NCBI RefSeq assembly: GCF_900605015.1
Contig: NZ_LR027573.1
Coordinates: 1,099,501 to 1,163,500 of the forward strand
DNA: 64,000 nucleotides
DNA from: Olsenella sp. Marseille-P4559
GTDB lineage: Bacteria; Actinomycetota; Coriobacteriia; Coriobacteriales; Atopobiaceae
Direction: 5' to 3'
The translations under genes and the position numbers were made by a program. The notes below the pieces were generated by a model that was not told where the DNA came from, did not search any database, and saw only the letters and a program-made list of their open reading frames with translations. This document shows positions 1-8,489 of the stretch, in pieces. Each line of letters starts with the position of its first letter. Position 1 is the first letter of the stretch.

Positions 1-647
1 TACGCCCCCATCTGGGCGCGGGTCTCGTCGATGATGCGGCGCACCTCCGCGGCGCTCCTGGCGATCTCGTCCGCGGAGCCCCTGGTGAGCAGGCTCCCCA
101 TGCCGCAGGCGTCCACGCCGGAGCGCACCCACTCGGCGAGGTTGCCGAGGTTGATGCCGCCGGAGGCCATGAGGGGCATCCAGGGCGTGGGGGTCTTGAA
201 AAGGCCGACCAGCTGAGGCCCGTAGGCGTTGGAGATCGGGAAGCACTTGACGAAGGCGGCGCCGATCTCGAGGGCGCGGTTGGCCTCGGTCACGGTGGTG
301 CAGCCGGGGGCGTAGGGGACCTGGTAGAGGTTGCACACGCGCGCGACCCCGTCGCTCAGCGTGTGCGCGACGACGAACTGGGCGCCCGCCATGACGGCCA
401 GCCGAGCCGTCGTGGCCTCCATCACGGTGCCGGCGCCGACGAGCATGTCCCCGCCGAAGCGCTCCCGGATGCCGGAGATGACCCCTCCCGCGCTGGGCAG
501 CGTATAGCTCACCTCCATGGCCCCGACGCCGCCCCCGAGCAGCCCCTCCGCGACCTCGAGGCCGCGCTCGACGGTCGGGACGCGGACGACCGCGAAGGCG
601 CACGTGTCGTAGAGCGCCCTGGTTACGCTTGCCTTCTGGATCCCCAT
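1..647 (-). CDS. KDPG/KHG aldolase family protein, partial (3' end outside window)
   Basis: Class I aldolase of the 2-keto-3-deoxy-6-phosphogluconate / 4-hydroxy-2-oxoglutarate family, which splits a 2-keto-3-deoxy sugar acid (phosphate) into pyruvate and an aldehyde in the cytosol. About 215 residues are visible before the left edge cuts the gene. Family features are the early VVRVPTVE strand, the GAGTV segment and the Schiff-base lysine in FVKCFP. The ATG at 647 follows a purine-rich AAGGGGG stretch. It is the last visible gene of the PTS operon, 35 bp after the DapA-like aldolase, which suggests that the imported substrate is a sugar acid or is converted to one. The exact substrate cannot be told. 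Confidence 0.85.
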   Translation of the reverse strand, partial: MGIQKASVTRALYDTCAFAVVRVPTVERGLEVAEGLLGGGVGAMEVSYTLPSAGGVISGIRERFGGDMLVGAGTVMEATTARLAVMAGAQFVVAHTLSDGVARVCNLYQVPYAPGCTTVTEANRALEIGAAFVKCFPISNAYGPQLVGLFKTPTPWMPLMASGGINLGNLAEWVRSGVDACGMGSLLTRGSADEIARSAAEVRRIIDETRAQMGA

Positions 648-682
648 TGCTGTATCCCCCTTCTCGTTATTGTTTCGCAGCG

Positions 683-1579
683 CTACCCGTGCGCGATGCC
701 GTAGTGGTCGAGCATGGCGCGGACCCTCTCGTCCAGCCCGGGCGAGGCCTCCGCCACGGGCCTCCTCGCCGGGCCCACCGGCACGCCGGCCAGCTCGAGG
801 GCGCGCTTGAGCGCCTGGGGGACGGAGCCCATGTGCAGCACGTCCCTCAGCGGCCCCACCTCGGCCTGCAGGCGCGCGGCCGCCCCGGCGTCGCCGGCCT
901 CGAGGGCGCGCCAGAGCCCCACGACCACCCCCGGTATGAGGTTCGCGGTGCCCGCGACGGCGCCGGAGGCCCCGAGCGCGTGGGCCGCGGAGATCATCCC
1001 GTCGGAGCCCACCAGGACGTCGACGCCCCTGCCCCTGGCCGCCTCGACGTAGGCCGCGAGGTTCGCCATGCTTCCGGAGGAGTCCTTCACGCCCCTGACG
1101 TTGTCGACCTCGGCGACGCGCGCCACGACCTCGGGCGAGAGGTTGGCGCCCGTGCACCTGGGGATGTTGTACATGAGCACGGGGATCCCCACGCCCTCGG
1201 CGACGGCCTCGTAGTGGCCCACCACCTCGGCGTCGGAGACCCGCAGGAAGTAGGGGTTCACGACCGAGACGGCGGAGGCGCCGGCGTCCTCGGCGCGCTT
1301 GGACATCTCGACGGCCTCGCGCGTGGAGCAGGAGCCGGTGCCCACGTAGACGGGCACGCGGCCGGCGGCCCTCTCGACCACGAACCTGGAGAACCCTATC
1401 CTCTCGTCCGGCGTGCACACGTGGAACTCGCCGTTGGAGCCGAAGGCGAAGATGCCGGAGACGCCGGCCGCGACGAGCCTCTCGACGAGCTGCTCGCCGG
1501 CCTCGTAGTCGATGGTCTGCCCCTCGTCGCGCCTGAACGGCGTGACCATGGGGACGATGACCCCGGAGAACGCAGACAT
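683..1579 (-). CDS. DapA/N-acetylneuraminate lyase family aldolase
   Basis: 298 residues, full length for the DHDPS/NAL TIM-barrel family, whose members make or break a C-C bond with pyruvate through a lysine Schiff base. The catalytic tyrosine lies in YNIPRCTG (about residue 137) and the Schiff-base lysine in VRGVKDSSG (about residue 165). The GSNGEF segment replaces the usual GTTGE. Placement between PTS IIA and a KDPG/KHG aldolase argues against lysine biosynthesis and for a catabolic 2-keto-3-deoxy-acid aldolase; this is inferred from context. Codon use is more GC-rich than in the PTS genes upstream, as in the KDPG aldolase gene next to it. Confidence 0.82.
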   Translation of the reverse strand: MSAFSGVIVPMVTPFRRDEGQTIDYEAGEQLVERLVAAGVSGIFAFGSNGEFHVCTPDERIGFSRFVVERAAGRVPVYVGTGSCSTREAVEMSKRAEDAGASAVSVVNPYFLRVSDAEVVGHYEAVAEGVGIPVLMYNIPRCTGANLSPEVVARVAEVDNVRGVKDSSGSMANLAAYVEAARGRGVDVLVGSDGMISAAHALGASGAVAGTANLIPGVVVGLWRALEAGDAGAAARLQAEVGPLRDVLHMGSVPQALKRALELAGVPVGPARRPVAEASPGLDERVRAMLDHYGIAHG

Positions 1580-1632
1580 GCCTGGGACTGCCTTTCTGCC
1601 TTATTTGCTACAGAAACAAAAGCTCTTTCTCG

Positions 1633-2031
1633 CTACCTGCCAAGTCGCTCGTTAACGTAGACGCCGCTGCTCTGGAGTGTGTCCAGAGCAAGCTTCACTA
1701 CCTGCTCAACACTGAGAGAAGCATCTCCCTTCATCGTGGAGTAAACCTCGATGAGCATGGGAAGGTTGAGACCGGTCACAACGTGGTGCCCGTACTTTCT
1801 GGTAAGGGCCGAGAACACGTTTGACGGCGTGCCGCCAAAGAGGTCGACAAGGACGAGCGTGTTCTTGCCCGTCTTATCGAGAACCTCAGAGGCCTCCTTC
1901 GTGAAGCCCTCGAACGACATGCCTGGCATGAGGGAGACGATGGGCACATCGGACATGTCCCCATAAATCATCTCGGCGGACTTGACGAGTTCCTTTGCAA
2001 AGTTTCCGTGGGATGCGAGAACGAGATTCAT
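1633..2031 (-). CDS. PTS system mannose/fructose/sorbose-type EIIA component
   Basis: 132 residues, the size of a free-standing EIIA of the mannose family. It accepts phosphate from HPr and passes it to EIIB. The N-terminus carries LASHGNFAKE with the phospho-accepting histidine at about residue 8; LFGGTPSN follows at about 65. A strong GGGAGGAAC ribosome site precedes the ATG. IIB, IIC and IID are encoded upstream in the same operon, with a dehydrogenase gene inserted between IID and IIA. That order is unusual and suggests the dehydrogenase belongs to the same pathway. Confidence 0.9.
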   Translation of the reverse strand: MNLVLASHGNFAKELVKSAEMIYGDMSDVPIVSLMPGMSFEGFTKEASEVLDKTGKNTLVLVDLFGGTPSNVFSALTRKYGHHVVTGLNLPMLIEVYSTMKGDASLSVEQVVKLALDTLQSSGVYVNERLGR

Positions 2032-2061
2032 TGTTCCTCCCTTCCGTTGAGGTCGAGGTGG

Positions 2062-2997
2062 TTAGTCCTTAAGGCCAAGCTGGGTAAGGATGACGTCAGT
2101 CGAGATTTGGCAGGTCCTCTTCTCGGCCTCGTGGGTTCTGGAGGCGGTGTGCGACGTAAGTAGGAAGTTATCGAGCGCAAGCAGCGGGTTGTCCTTTGCA
2201 GGTGGCTCGGTGGTAAAGACGTCGAATGCTGCAGAGCGGATATCGCCATCTACCAGCGCGTGATAGAGTGCGTCCTCGTCGACAACGCCACCACGGGCTG
2301 CGTTGAGCACACAGGCGCTGTTTTTCATGGCATTGAACTGTGGCACGCTGATCATGTTGCGCGTGCTGTCGAGCAGGGGCACGTGCACACTCATATAGTC
2401 GGACTCCTCAATGATTTGCCCGAAGGTGGCAACGGTAGCGCCATGCTCCCTTGCAGCCCCTTCGCTGATGGGGAAAGCATCGTATGCAAGCACGTCCATG
2501 CCGATACCCGTAGCAATGCTCGAAAGCTGCTTGCCAATGGCACCAAAGCCAACGATACCGAGCGTCTTACCAGCGAGCTCAATGCCTGTACGCTTCCCCC
2601 AAGAGCCAGCCTTCACGTCGCGGATGGTAGGGTAGAGGTTCTTCGCATCGGCGAACATGAGAGCGGCCACGTGCTCGGCGACAGACAGCGAGTTAGATTC
2701 AACGGTTCGACCAACGTAGATATCATGCGCCTTAGCGTAGTCGCAGTCGATATTGTCAACGCCAACGCCAAACTTGCAAAAGACTTTGAGCTTGGGCAGC
2801 CGCACCATCACGGGAGCGGACATGTCGTCCACGCCTACGATGATTGCGTCCGCATCCTTTGCCTTCTCGAGAAATTGCTCTGCCGTATATGCCTTGCCCG
2901 TGTCGTTGTAATCAACGTCAAGACCCTTGGACTCCATGAGCTTGACCTCGTCAAGGCCATAGTTGGCAAAGCCGCGCGGAGTGATAAGTACCTTCAT
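2062..2997 (-). CDS. D-2-hydroxyacid (phosphoglycerate-type) dehydrogenase
   Basis: 311 residues. NAD-dependent 2-hydroxyacid dehydrogenase family: the Rossmann motif GIVGFGAIG lies at about residue 145, with the later catalytic Arg (NAARGG), Glu and His (TSHTAS) regions present. The reading frame is open upstream, but the ATG at 2997 (start MKVLITPRGF) gives the normal family N-terminus, so it was chosen. No ACT domain is present, so this is not a long-form SerA. It lies between IID and IIA of a mannose-type PTS, and a paralog is encoded divergently at 5552. The two enzymes may oxidise or reduce a 2-hydroxy/2-keto acid intermediate; the substrate is unknown. Confidence 0.82.
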   Translation of the reverse strand: MKVLITPRGFANYGLDEVKLMESKGLDVDYNDTGKAYTAEQFLEKAKDADAIIVGVDDMSAPVMVRLPKLKVFCKFGVGVDNIDCDYAKAHDIYVGRTVESNSLSVAEHVAALMFADAKNLYPTIRDVKAGSWGKRTGIELAGKTLGIVGFGAIGKQLSSIATGIGMDVLAYDAFPISEGAAREHGATVATFGQIIEESDYMSVHVPLLDSTRNMISVPQFNAMKNSACVLNAARGGVVDEDALYHALVDGDIRSAAFDVFTTEPPAKDNPLLALDNFLLTSHTASRTHEAEKRTCQISTDVILTQLGLKD

Positions 2998-3077
2998 GAA
3001 ACAGGCCCCCGAAATAAGATTTGATGTAGGCAATAAAGGGACCCAGCCCGCATGGCACAGGCCGGACGCGCAGGTCA

Positions 3078-3924
3078 CTAAATAATTCCAAGCCCCGTAA
3101 GCAGGACGGCCGCAATCATCGTCACGATGATGATGCGCAAGTAGTGGGGACCACGCTTCTTGATGTAGATGTACATGCCCATAGTCACGGCAAACGGCAA
3201 TAGCTTTGGCAGCATGGAATCGAGAACGGATTGGATCTCGACACCGCCAACCGTTGCGACGCAGGCAAGCTTTACGTACGAGGCGGACAGGCATCCGACC
3301 ATGAAGATGCCTACGATGGTCGCAATGTCGATGACCTTCTTGATAGTGCCGGAGTGGAGGATGTCAGTGACAGCCGTACGGCCCATCGTGTAGCCCTTGC
3401 GGAACAGGAACCAGGACCAGACCATCGACCAAACGATGTAGATAATGCCCGGAATGAAAGCAGCGAAAACGCTGCCGCCAAGGGCCATAGGAACAAAGAT
3501 TGCGAGCGGGATCGTAGCAACAATACCCTGGTCAACCGAGTCACCGATGCCGGCAAGAGGACCCATGAGACCAATCTTGATGGACTCGATCATGTCGGGG
3601 GTAATCTCCTCGGCACCCTTGGAACGCTGCTCCTCGAGGGAGATAACGATGCCATGGATGATGCTACCCCAATCGCAGTTCGTGTTGAACATGCTCGTGT
3701 GACGGGTCATCGCGGCCTGAAGCTCATCGGGATCATCCTTGTAGAGCTTCCGCATGACCTTATTCATAGAGAAGCCAAAGGCAAGCGCCTGCATGCGGTC
3801 AAACGAAACCGGAACCTCAACTGCAAAGCACCAACGCCACCAGGCGCCACGCAGGTCGGACTTTGTCAGAACGGAATCGGTCTTCTCAAGAGCATCGTCA
3901 GAGACGCCCCCCCCCCCGAGTCAT
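3078..3924 (-). pseudogene. PTS mannose-family EIID component, out of frame at a C11 (G11) tract
   Basis: Membrane component of the sugar permease with IIC. The in-frame part from 3794 (MQALAFGF...) lacks the usual first ~40 residues. These are present upstream, in the same frame as the rest, as VLTKSDLRGAWWRW, a typical IID start. The likely initiator is the ATG at 3924, 13 bases after the IIC stop. Between them lies a run of 11 G (coding strand; C at 3907-3917). With 11 bases, translation ends after MTRGGGRL; with 10 (or 7 or 13), the frame runs through to a full-length protein of about 281 residues. Hydrophobic segments near the C-terminus fit IID. This is either a homopolymer assembly error, a true mutation or a contingency (phase-variable) tract. 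Confidence 0.8.
3907..3917. repeat. poly-C (11) homopolymer at start of EIID gene
   Basis: Uninterrupted run of 11 C on the plus strand (G on the coding strand), five codons or fewer after the predicted IID start. It is by far the longest homopolymer seen in the window. Its length decides the reading frame of IID: 10 would be in frame, 11 is out of frame. Confidence 0.95.
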
Positions 3925-3937
3925 TTCTGTGTTCTCG

Positions 3938-4696
3938 CTAGTCATTGAGAGCAACCTCCTCGTCATCGGTCTGGACAAACAGGGACACGATCATCGCGAG
4001 GCACAGGCCAATGACCGCACCGGTGAGCATCGAGTACCCGGCAATCGCATAGGTGAAGAAACCAAGCACGAAGAACGGGAGGTACTTCTCCTTGCCCATA
4101 ACCACAAGCGTCAGCGCGAAGCCGAGGGCAGGAAGGACGTTGCCCGCGTTAGCAAGACCGCTCATAACCCAATTGGGGATTGCATTGATGAATGCCTCGA
4201 CAACAGCGGGGCCAAACAGCGTTGCCAGAAAGACCGGAGTGAAGTACAGAACGCCGTTGGTCAGCCAGGGCAGCAGAAATGAGAATGTCGAAAGCGCAGA
4301 GTAGTTGCGCTCTTGGACAAACTGGTCTGCCTTCGTGTTATAGAAGGAGTTGATCGTACGTCGCACGTTGTTGATAAGGACGCCGAGCACGCCAAACGGG
4401 ACCGCAAGCGCAACTGCGGCGCTGGGGTCAAGCGAGTTGGCCAGTGCAGCCGGGATAGCGATGCACGCCGCAAGGCCCTGATCGGAGGGAATGTTGCCCC
4501 CCGCCTCAATGCCACCCATGTACATAAGCTGAATGGTTGCGCCCACCAGCAAACCTTGAGCAACGTCACCGTAAATGAGGCCAATGACCACGCCGAGAAC
4601 CACTGGCTTTCTAAATGCGAACGAGAAGTAGTACCAGGCACGACCCATTGAGAGCCAATAGATCAAGCCAACGAGCACCGCGCGCATTATATCCAT
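3938..4696 (-). CDS. PTS mannose/sorbose-family EIIC component
   Basis: 252 residues with about six hydrophobic segments. It forms the sugar-translocating channel with IID in the cytoplasmic membrane. Family signatures include the GLLVGATIQLMYMGGIEAGGN region (about residues 48-68) and PSDQGLAACIAIPAA. A clear AAAGGAG ribosome site lies before the ATG at 4696. The stop is 13 bases from the IID start, so IID translation is probably coupled to it. The gene is intact, which makes the IID lesion downstream notable. Confidence 0.92.
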   Translation of the reverse strand: MDIMRAVLVGLIYWLSMGRAWYYFSFAFRKPVVLGVVIGLIYGDVAQGLLVGATIQLMYMGGIEAGGNIPSDQGLAACIAIPAALANSLDPSAAVALAVPFGVLGVLINNVRRTINSFYNTKADQFVQERNYSALSTFSFLLPWLTNGVLYFTPVFLATLFGPAVVEAFINAIPNWVMSGLANAGNVLPALGFALTLVVMGKEKYLPFFVLGFFTYAIAGYSMLTGAVIGLCLAMIVSLFVQTDDEEVALND

Positions 4697-4751
4697 GCTC
4701 TGTCTCCTTTCTACGACGGAGTCGCGCTGGCCCCGCCATTAACCGGCTGTA

Positions 4752-5234
4752 TTAGAACTTCGCCGCAATCTCATCGAGCTTTGCCGACGGGTAATCGGGC
4801 GTGGTCTGGAAGTAGACCTTGCTGCCCTGAGCCTGGATGGCGAGAAGGTCGTCGAGGTCCTTCTGGTCGAGCGTGATTGCATTGAGAACCGCTTTGCGTC
4901 CAGGGCCGCCACCAAGGCCACCGATCTGGATGCTGTCAAGCCTGAGTCCGGCATCAATGGCCCTCTTGAGCTCGGCGACATTCTTGAACAGGATGATGAT
5001 CTTGTTCTTCTCGAACTCGCCGTCCCGCTGCGCCTTAACCGCACGGTCAACGTCGTAAATCTTGATACGGATTCCCTTGGGGGCAGCCATCTTGAAGACG
5101 TCCATCATGAAGGGGTCTTTGCTCGTCGCCGTATCAACGGTAACGATCTCATTAGCGCCCGTCTGGGTGAGCCACCTCGTCATGACCTGGCCATGAATGA
5201 GCCTGAAGTCCACACGCGTGAGAACGACGCCCAT
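4752..5234 (-). CDS. PTS mannose/sorbose-family EIIB component
   Basis: 160 residues from the chosen start MGVVLTRVDFRL. It receives phosphate from IIA and passes it to the incoming sugar. The phospho-histidine is in RLIHGQV (about residue 14), as in all mannose-type EIIB proteins. An upstream in-frame ATG at 5288 would add 18 residues not seen in the family; the internal ATG at 5234, with GGAAGGG about 12 bases before it, fits the usual length. First gene of the operon; the AT-rich region above 5289 probably holds the promoter. Confidence 0.9.
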   Translation of the reverse strand: MGVVLTRVDFRLIHGQVMTRWLTQTGANEIVTVDTATSKDPFMMDVFKMAAPKGIRIKIYDVDRAVKAQRDGEFEKNKIIILFKNVAELKRAIDAGLRLDSIQIGGLGGGPGRKAVLNAITLDQKDLDDLLAIQAQGSKVYFQTTPDYPSAKLDEIAAKF

Positions 5235-5311
5235 AGTTCCAACCACCCTTCCATGAAGCATATGTGTGAAATGCCTTTCATTTCCCATTATCTTCTTGGT
5301 AAAAAAGAGGT

Positions 5312-5339
5312 GATATAACTTTCTATTTCAATAGGTGAA
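5312..5339 (-). promoter_or_regulatory. candidate promoter of the PTS operon
   Basis: On the minus strand TTCACC (5339-5334) and TATATC (5317-5312) are separated by 16 bases, within a 160-bp stretch of strikingly AT-rich DNA (about 5290-5450) that contrasts with the GC-rich genes. Assigned by consensus only; no sigma-54 type site was recognised. Confidence 0.35.
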
Positions 5340-5463
5340 CGGTATTTATATTCGTTTTATCGGTTTTAATTCTAATGTATATCCATATTTATATTATTTT
5401 TATTCGTTATTAAATAGTTATTTTTAGACTGCACTTCGGATTTTGGACCAGAACTGTTAGTTT

Positions 5464-5523
5464 GTATACGGAGGAACGGCTCCGTCATACACATACCTGC
5501 TGATTTGATTTGTCTCCAGCAGG
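5464..5523. promoter_or_regulatory. two adjacent inverted repeats upstream of the divergent dehydrogenase
   Basis: First repeat: GTATACGGAG with CTCCGTCATAC (5464-5490, one bulge). Second: CCTGCTG (5496-5502) with CAGCAGG (5517-5523). Both lie 30-90 bases before the start of the plus-strand dehydrogenase and could be operator sites, an attenuator or transcript hairpins. No regulator gene is encoded nearby in the window. Confidence 0.4.
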
Positions 5524-5551
5524 GACAATCCTTCTGGCGTGGCCGGTCTAG

Positions 5552-6544
5552 ATGGACGCACTGACAAAATGGGTCGTCGCTTCATGTTCGACGACATTTG
5601 GCCGTTACGCCAAAGAGCCGATAACGCGTCTCGTTGAGGCGGGATGCGTTGTCAAGATGAACCCGTACCAGCGCCAGCTTTCACGGCGTGAGCTCACGGC
5701 TCTCGCGGTGGACGCCGACGTTCTGGTCGTGGGAAATACCGTTATTGACGGACCCCTGCTTACACGCATGCCCCGCCTTAAGCTCATTGTTCGCAATGGC
5801 GTGGGAGTAGAAAACGTTGATTTGGTCGAAGCCGGAAAGCGTGGCATTACCGTGGCCAACGTTCCAGGTGGAAACCGCGACGAGACCGCCGATCTTGTAT
5901 TTGGGCTCATGATTGGCCTTGAGCGCCAGCTCTACGCAAACATCTATGGCGTTAAGCATGACACATGGAGAAAGTTCCCTGGCCACACGCTAAGCGGACA
6001 GACGCTTGGCATTGTTGGGGTTGGCTCCATCGGTATGGCAGTTGCGAGGCGAGCTGAGGGCTTTGGCATGAAGACCCTTGGTTACGACATCGCCGAACGC
6101 GAACTTGCAACTCTCTATGGACTCGAGTTCACGACGCTTAACGACCTGCTGAAGCGCTCTGATGTGGTAACGCTGCATGTGCCTCTTACCGACGCAACCT
6201 CAAACATGATTGGCTCGAAAGAGCTCCGCATGATTGGGCCCAAGGGATACCTCATCAATACCGCGCGGGCGGGAGTGGTGCGAGGGTCCGCACTGGAGAA
6301 AGCCCTGCTGTCAGGGGGTCTCGGGGGCTACGCAACCGACGTGTGCGAGCGTGAGCCTCCTCGTCACAGTCCCATATTCGATCTTCAAAACGTGCTTGTG
6401 ACGCCCCATGTCGGCTCGTCCACCTTCGAGGCAAACCTACGCATGGGAAACATTGTCGCCGACAACATTCTCGCTGCAATGGCAGGTAATCTTCCCCCCA
6501 ATGTTGTCGACGCTCGCTCTGTTGCGAACTCCCTCCTCAAATAG
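5552..6544 (+). CDS. D-2-hydroxyacid dehydrogenase family protein
   Basis: 330 residues with the NAD-binding motif GIVGVGSIG (about residue 150), the substrate-binding RNGVGVENVD segment, NTARAGVV with the catalytic arginine region, and TPHVGSS with the catalytic histidine. It is a paralog of the dehydrogenase at 2062-2997 but clearly diverged (for example YDIAERELATLYG after the Rossmann motif). Divergent orientation from the PTS operon across a shared regulatory region suggests co-regulation. The ATG at 5552 has no strong ribosome site. Substrate unknown; glyoxylate/hydroxypyruvate- or phosphoglycerate-type activity is possible. Confidence 0.82.
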   Translation: MDALTKWVVASCSTTFGRYAKEPITRLVEAGCVVKMNPYQRQLSRRELTALAVDADVLVVGNTVIDGPLLTRMPRLKLIVRNGVGVENVDLVEAGKRGITVANVPGGNRDETADLVFGLMIGLERQLYANIYGVKHDTWRKFPGHTLSGQTLGIVGVGSIGMAVARRAEGFGMKTLGYDIAERELATLYGLEFTTLNDLLKRSDVVTLHVPLTDATSNMIGSKELRMIGPKGYLINTARAGVVRGSALEKALLSGGLGGYATDVCEREPPRHSPIFDLQNVLVTPHVGSSTFEANLRMGNIVADNILAAMAGNLPPNVVDARSVANSLLK

Positions 6545-6638
6545 CGAGCGCACCCAGACAGCCACCGAATACCACATCCTCTTTTTCATCAGGGGCAGTG
6601 GCTGGGGGCGTGCTCTGTCTACTCCCCGCACAATTAGC

Positions 6639-6644
6639 TAGAAT
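6639..6644 (+). promoter_or_regulatory. candidate -10 box of the kinase/FHA/PBP cluster
   Basis: TAGAAT, about 58 bases before the GTG start of the first kinase. No convincing -35 hexamer precedes it at the normal distance. The 157-bp gap from the dehydrogenase stop also holds a loose stem (CAGCCAC with GTGGCTG) that may terminate the upstream gene. Confidence 0.3.
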
Positions 6645-6701
6645 GTCCTCATCACGGCAAGAAAAAACGAAGCCACAAACGTACAACAACGAGGAGACGC
6701 C

Positions 6702-8489
6702 GTGGGCACCGCCAACCCCACACAGAGCGCTGCACGGCCGGTCAGGGCCGGTGCGCACACCACTCCCGAGGAGACGCTCCTTGGACGCTACCGCGTGCTC
6801 GCGCGACGCGGTGCAGGCGGCTTTGGCACCGTCTGCACCTGCTGGGACACGCGCCTTCAGCGTCGGGTTGCCATCAAAAGAATCCCCTTGCGCTCAAACG
6901 AGGACCCCGGCGGCATTTCCGCATCCACAGCAGACGAGGCCTTGGCAGAGGCGCGCACGGCCTGCCTCCTCGCCCACCCAAACATCGTGACGGTCTACGA
7001 CTTCGAGACAGACGGCACCTACGCATACCTGGTCATGGAGTTCGTGGACGGCCTTAACCTGGCAGAACTCCTCGCCCGCGTGGAGGGTGGCACCCTCACG
7101 CACGAGGAGTGCGCCCATGTTCTGCGCTCGGTAACGGCCGCGCTCGCCTACGCGCACGAAAACGGCGTGCTCCACATGGACATCAAGCCGACAAACATCA
7201 TGATTGACCGTCAGGGCACCGTGAAGCTGGCAGATTTTGGCATGGCTACGCTGGCTTCCGCGGCCGGTTACGGCGGTGCCCGCGGTGGTACCGTTGGCTA
7301 CATGCCACCCGAGCAGATCCAAGGCCTCCTTGTCGACGAACGCACGGACGTCTTCTCGCTTGCCGTTGTGACCTGGCAGGCGCTTACAGGGAGAAGCCCC
7401 TTTGCGTCCACCACGCCAAAAGGCTCGCTTGATGCCATAGCCCGCGGTCCCAAGCCCCCGCTCTCGATGCTCGACCCCGACCTTGCGGCAGGCGTCGAGG
7501 ATGCGTTTCTCCGCGCTATGGCCCCCGCCGCTGCCGGGCGGACGTCCTCCGTCAAGGAGTTCGCTCGCTCCATCCTGCCTTCGCTGGGCGACGCCACCGA
7601 AGGCGCCGAGTCCCTCCGCGAGCTCGTCGACCAGTCCGAGAACGACGACCCCTCCCTTGCCGCCACGCCCTCCAACCTGCCGGCTCACGTTCGCATCCCC
7701 TGGCTTGCCCCTGCAATCGAGCGAGCGGCGTCCGCGGTCTGCACGTTCTTCGCGATGTATGCCATACTGCCGGCACTTCCGGGAGCCACAAGCACCTTTG
7801 CCCTGATAGGAGCCATCGTCTCGGCTGCAGCCTGTCTCGCGTGGCCACCCATAGGCTCCGCCGCCGCAGGCGCCTCCCTGGTCTTGGCGCTCGCAACGGC
7901 ACACGTCACAGCGGCATCGTTCCCGCTCGCCATCGTGGTGGCCGTTGCCTTTGCGGCCTGGTGGATATCCTGCGGCCACACGGATCACGTCTCCACAGCA
8001 TCGATGCTGGCCCCAGTCTGCCTCAACTCGCCTGCCGCGGGCGTCGCCATCGCCGCCTACGGCATGGACCCGCTGCCCGCCGCCGCCACGGGCGCCACAG
8101 GTGCGCTCCTCTCGCTTCTTGCAAATGCCGCTGTCTCAAACGAGTTCTCGGCCCAGGCAATCGCGGCAACGCTCGTGCCCCTGCTTACGAGCCCCGCGAC
8201 CTGGATCATCGTTGCCGGCTGTGCGGTTTCGGCGCTTGCGGCCTCCGCCATCGCTATGAGGGGAAGCGTTGCCTCGGGTATTGTGGGGCAGGTCACAGGT
8301 GCCATCTCCATCATCTTGCTTTGGCTTCTCGCCTGCAGAGTGGAATCTAGCGGGTATTGGCTTGGCCAGATGTTGGAGGGCTGTGGGCTTGCTGTATTCT
8401 TAAGTGTGCTTTTGTGTGTAGAAACCGTCCTGAGGGGTCCTCTGGACGAGGACCAAGAAGGCGAGGACTCAGATGAGCTTTCTCAGTGA
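6702..8489 (+). CDS. polytopic membrane Ser/Thr protein kinase (PknA/PknB family)
   Basis: 595 residues starting at a GTG preceded by GAGGAGA. Residues ~28-290 form a Hanks-type kinase: glycine loop GAGGFGTV, lysine in VAIKRI, loop HMDIKPTN (HMD replaces the usual HRD), DFGMA, and PPEQ. The C-terminal half (about 345-580) is Ala-rich and has roughly eight membrane-spanning segments, instead of one TM helix with PASTA repeats. First gene of a tight run with FhaA, FhaB, PP2C and RodA-PBP, so probably part of cell-envelope phospho-signalling. It overlaps fhaA by 17 bases. Whether the multi-helix part senses a ligand or transports something is unknown. Confidence 0.88.
   Translation: MGTANPTQSAARPVRAGAHTTPEETLLGRYRVLARRGAGGFGTVCTCWDTRLQRRVAIKRIPLRSNEDPGGISASTADEALAEARTACLLAHPNIVTVYDFETDGTYAYLVMEFVDGLNLAELLARVEGGTLTHEECAHVLRSVTAALAYAHENGVLHMDIKPTNIMIDRQGTVKLADFGMATLASAAGYGGARGGTVGYMPPEQIQGLLVDERTDVFSLAVVTWQALTGRSPFASTTPKGSLDAIARGPKPPLSMLDPDLAAGVEDAFLRAMAPAAAGRTSSVKEFARSILPSLGDATEGAESLRELVDQSENDDPSLAATPSNLPAHVRIPWLAPAIERAASAVCTFFAMYAILPALPGATSTFALIGAIVSAAACLAWPPIGSAAAGASLVLALATAHVTAASFPLAIVVAVAFAAWWISCGHTDHVSTASMLAPVCLNSPAAGVAIAAYGMDPLPAAATGATGALLSLLANAAVSNEFSAQAIAATLVPLLTSPATWIIVAGCAVSALAASAIAMRGSVASGIVGQVTGAISIILLWLLACRVESSGYWLGQMLEGCGLAVFLSVLLCVETVLRGPLDEDQEGEDSDELSQ

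Noticed and set aside
629-1660. 343-residue plus-strand open frame
   Set aside because: Antisense shadow of the DapA-like aldolase gene; His/Gly/Arg/Asp-rich composition typical of reverse frames in GC-rich DNA.
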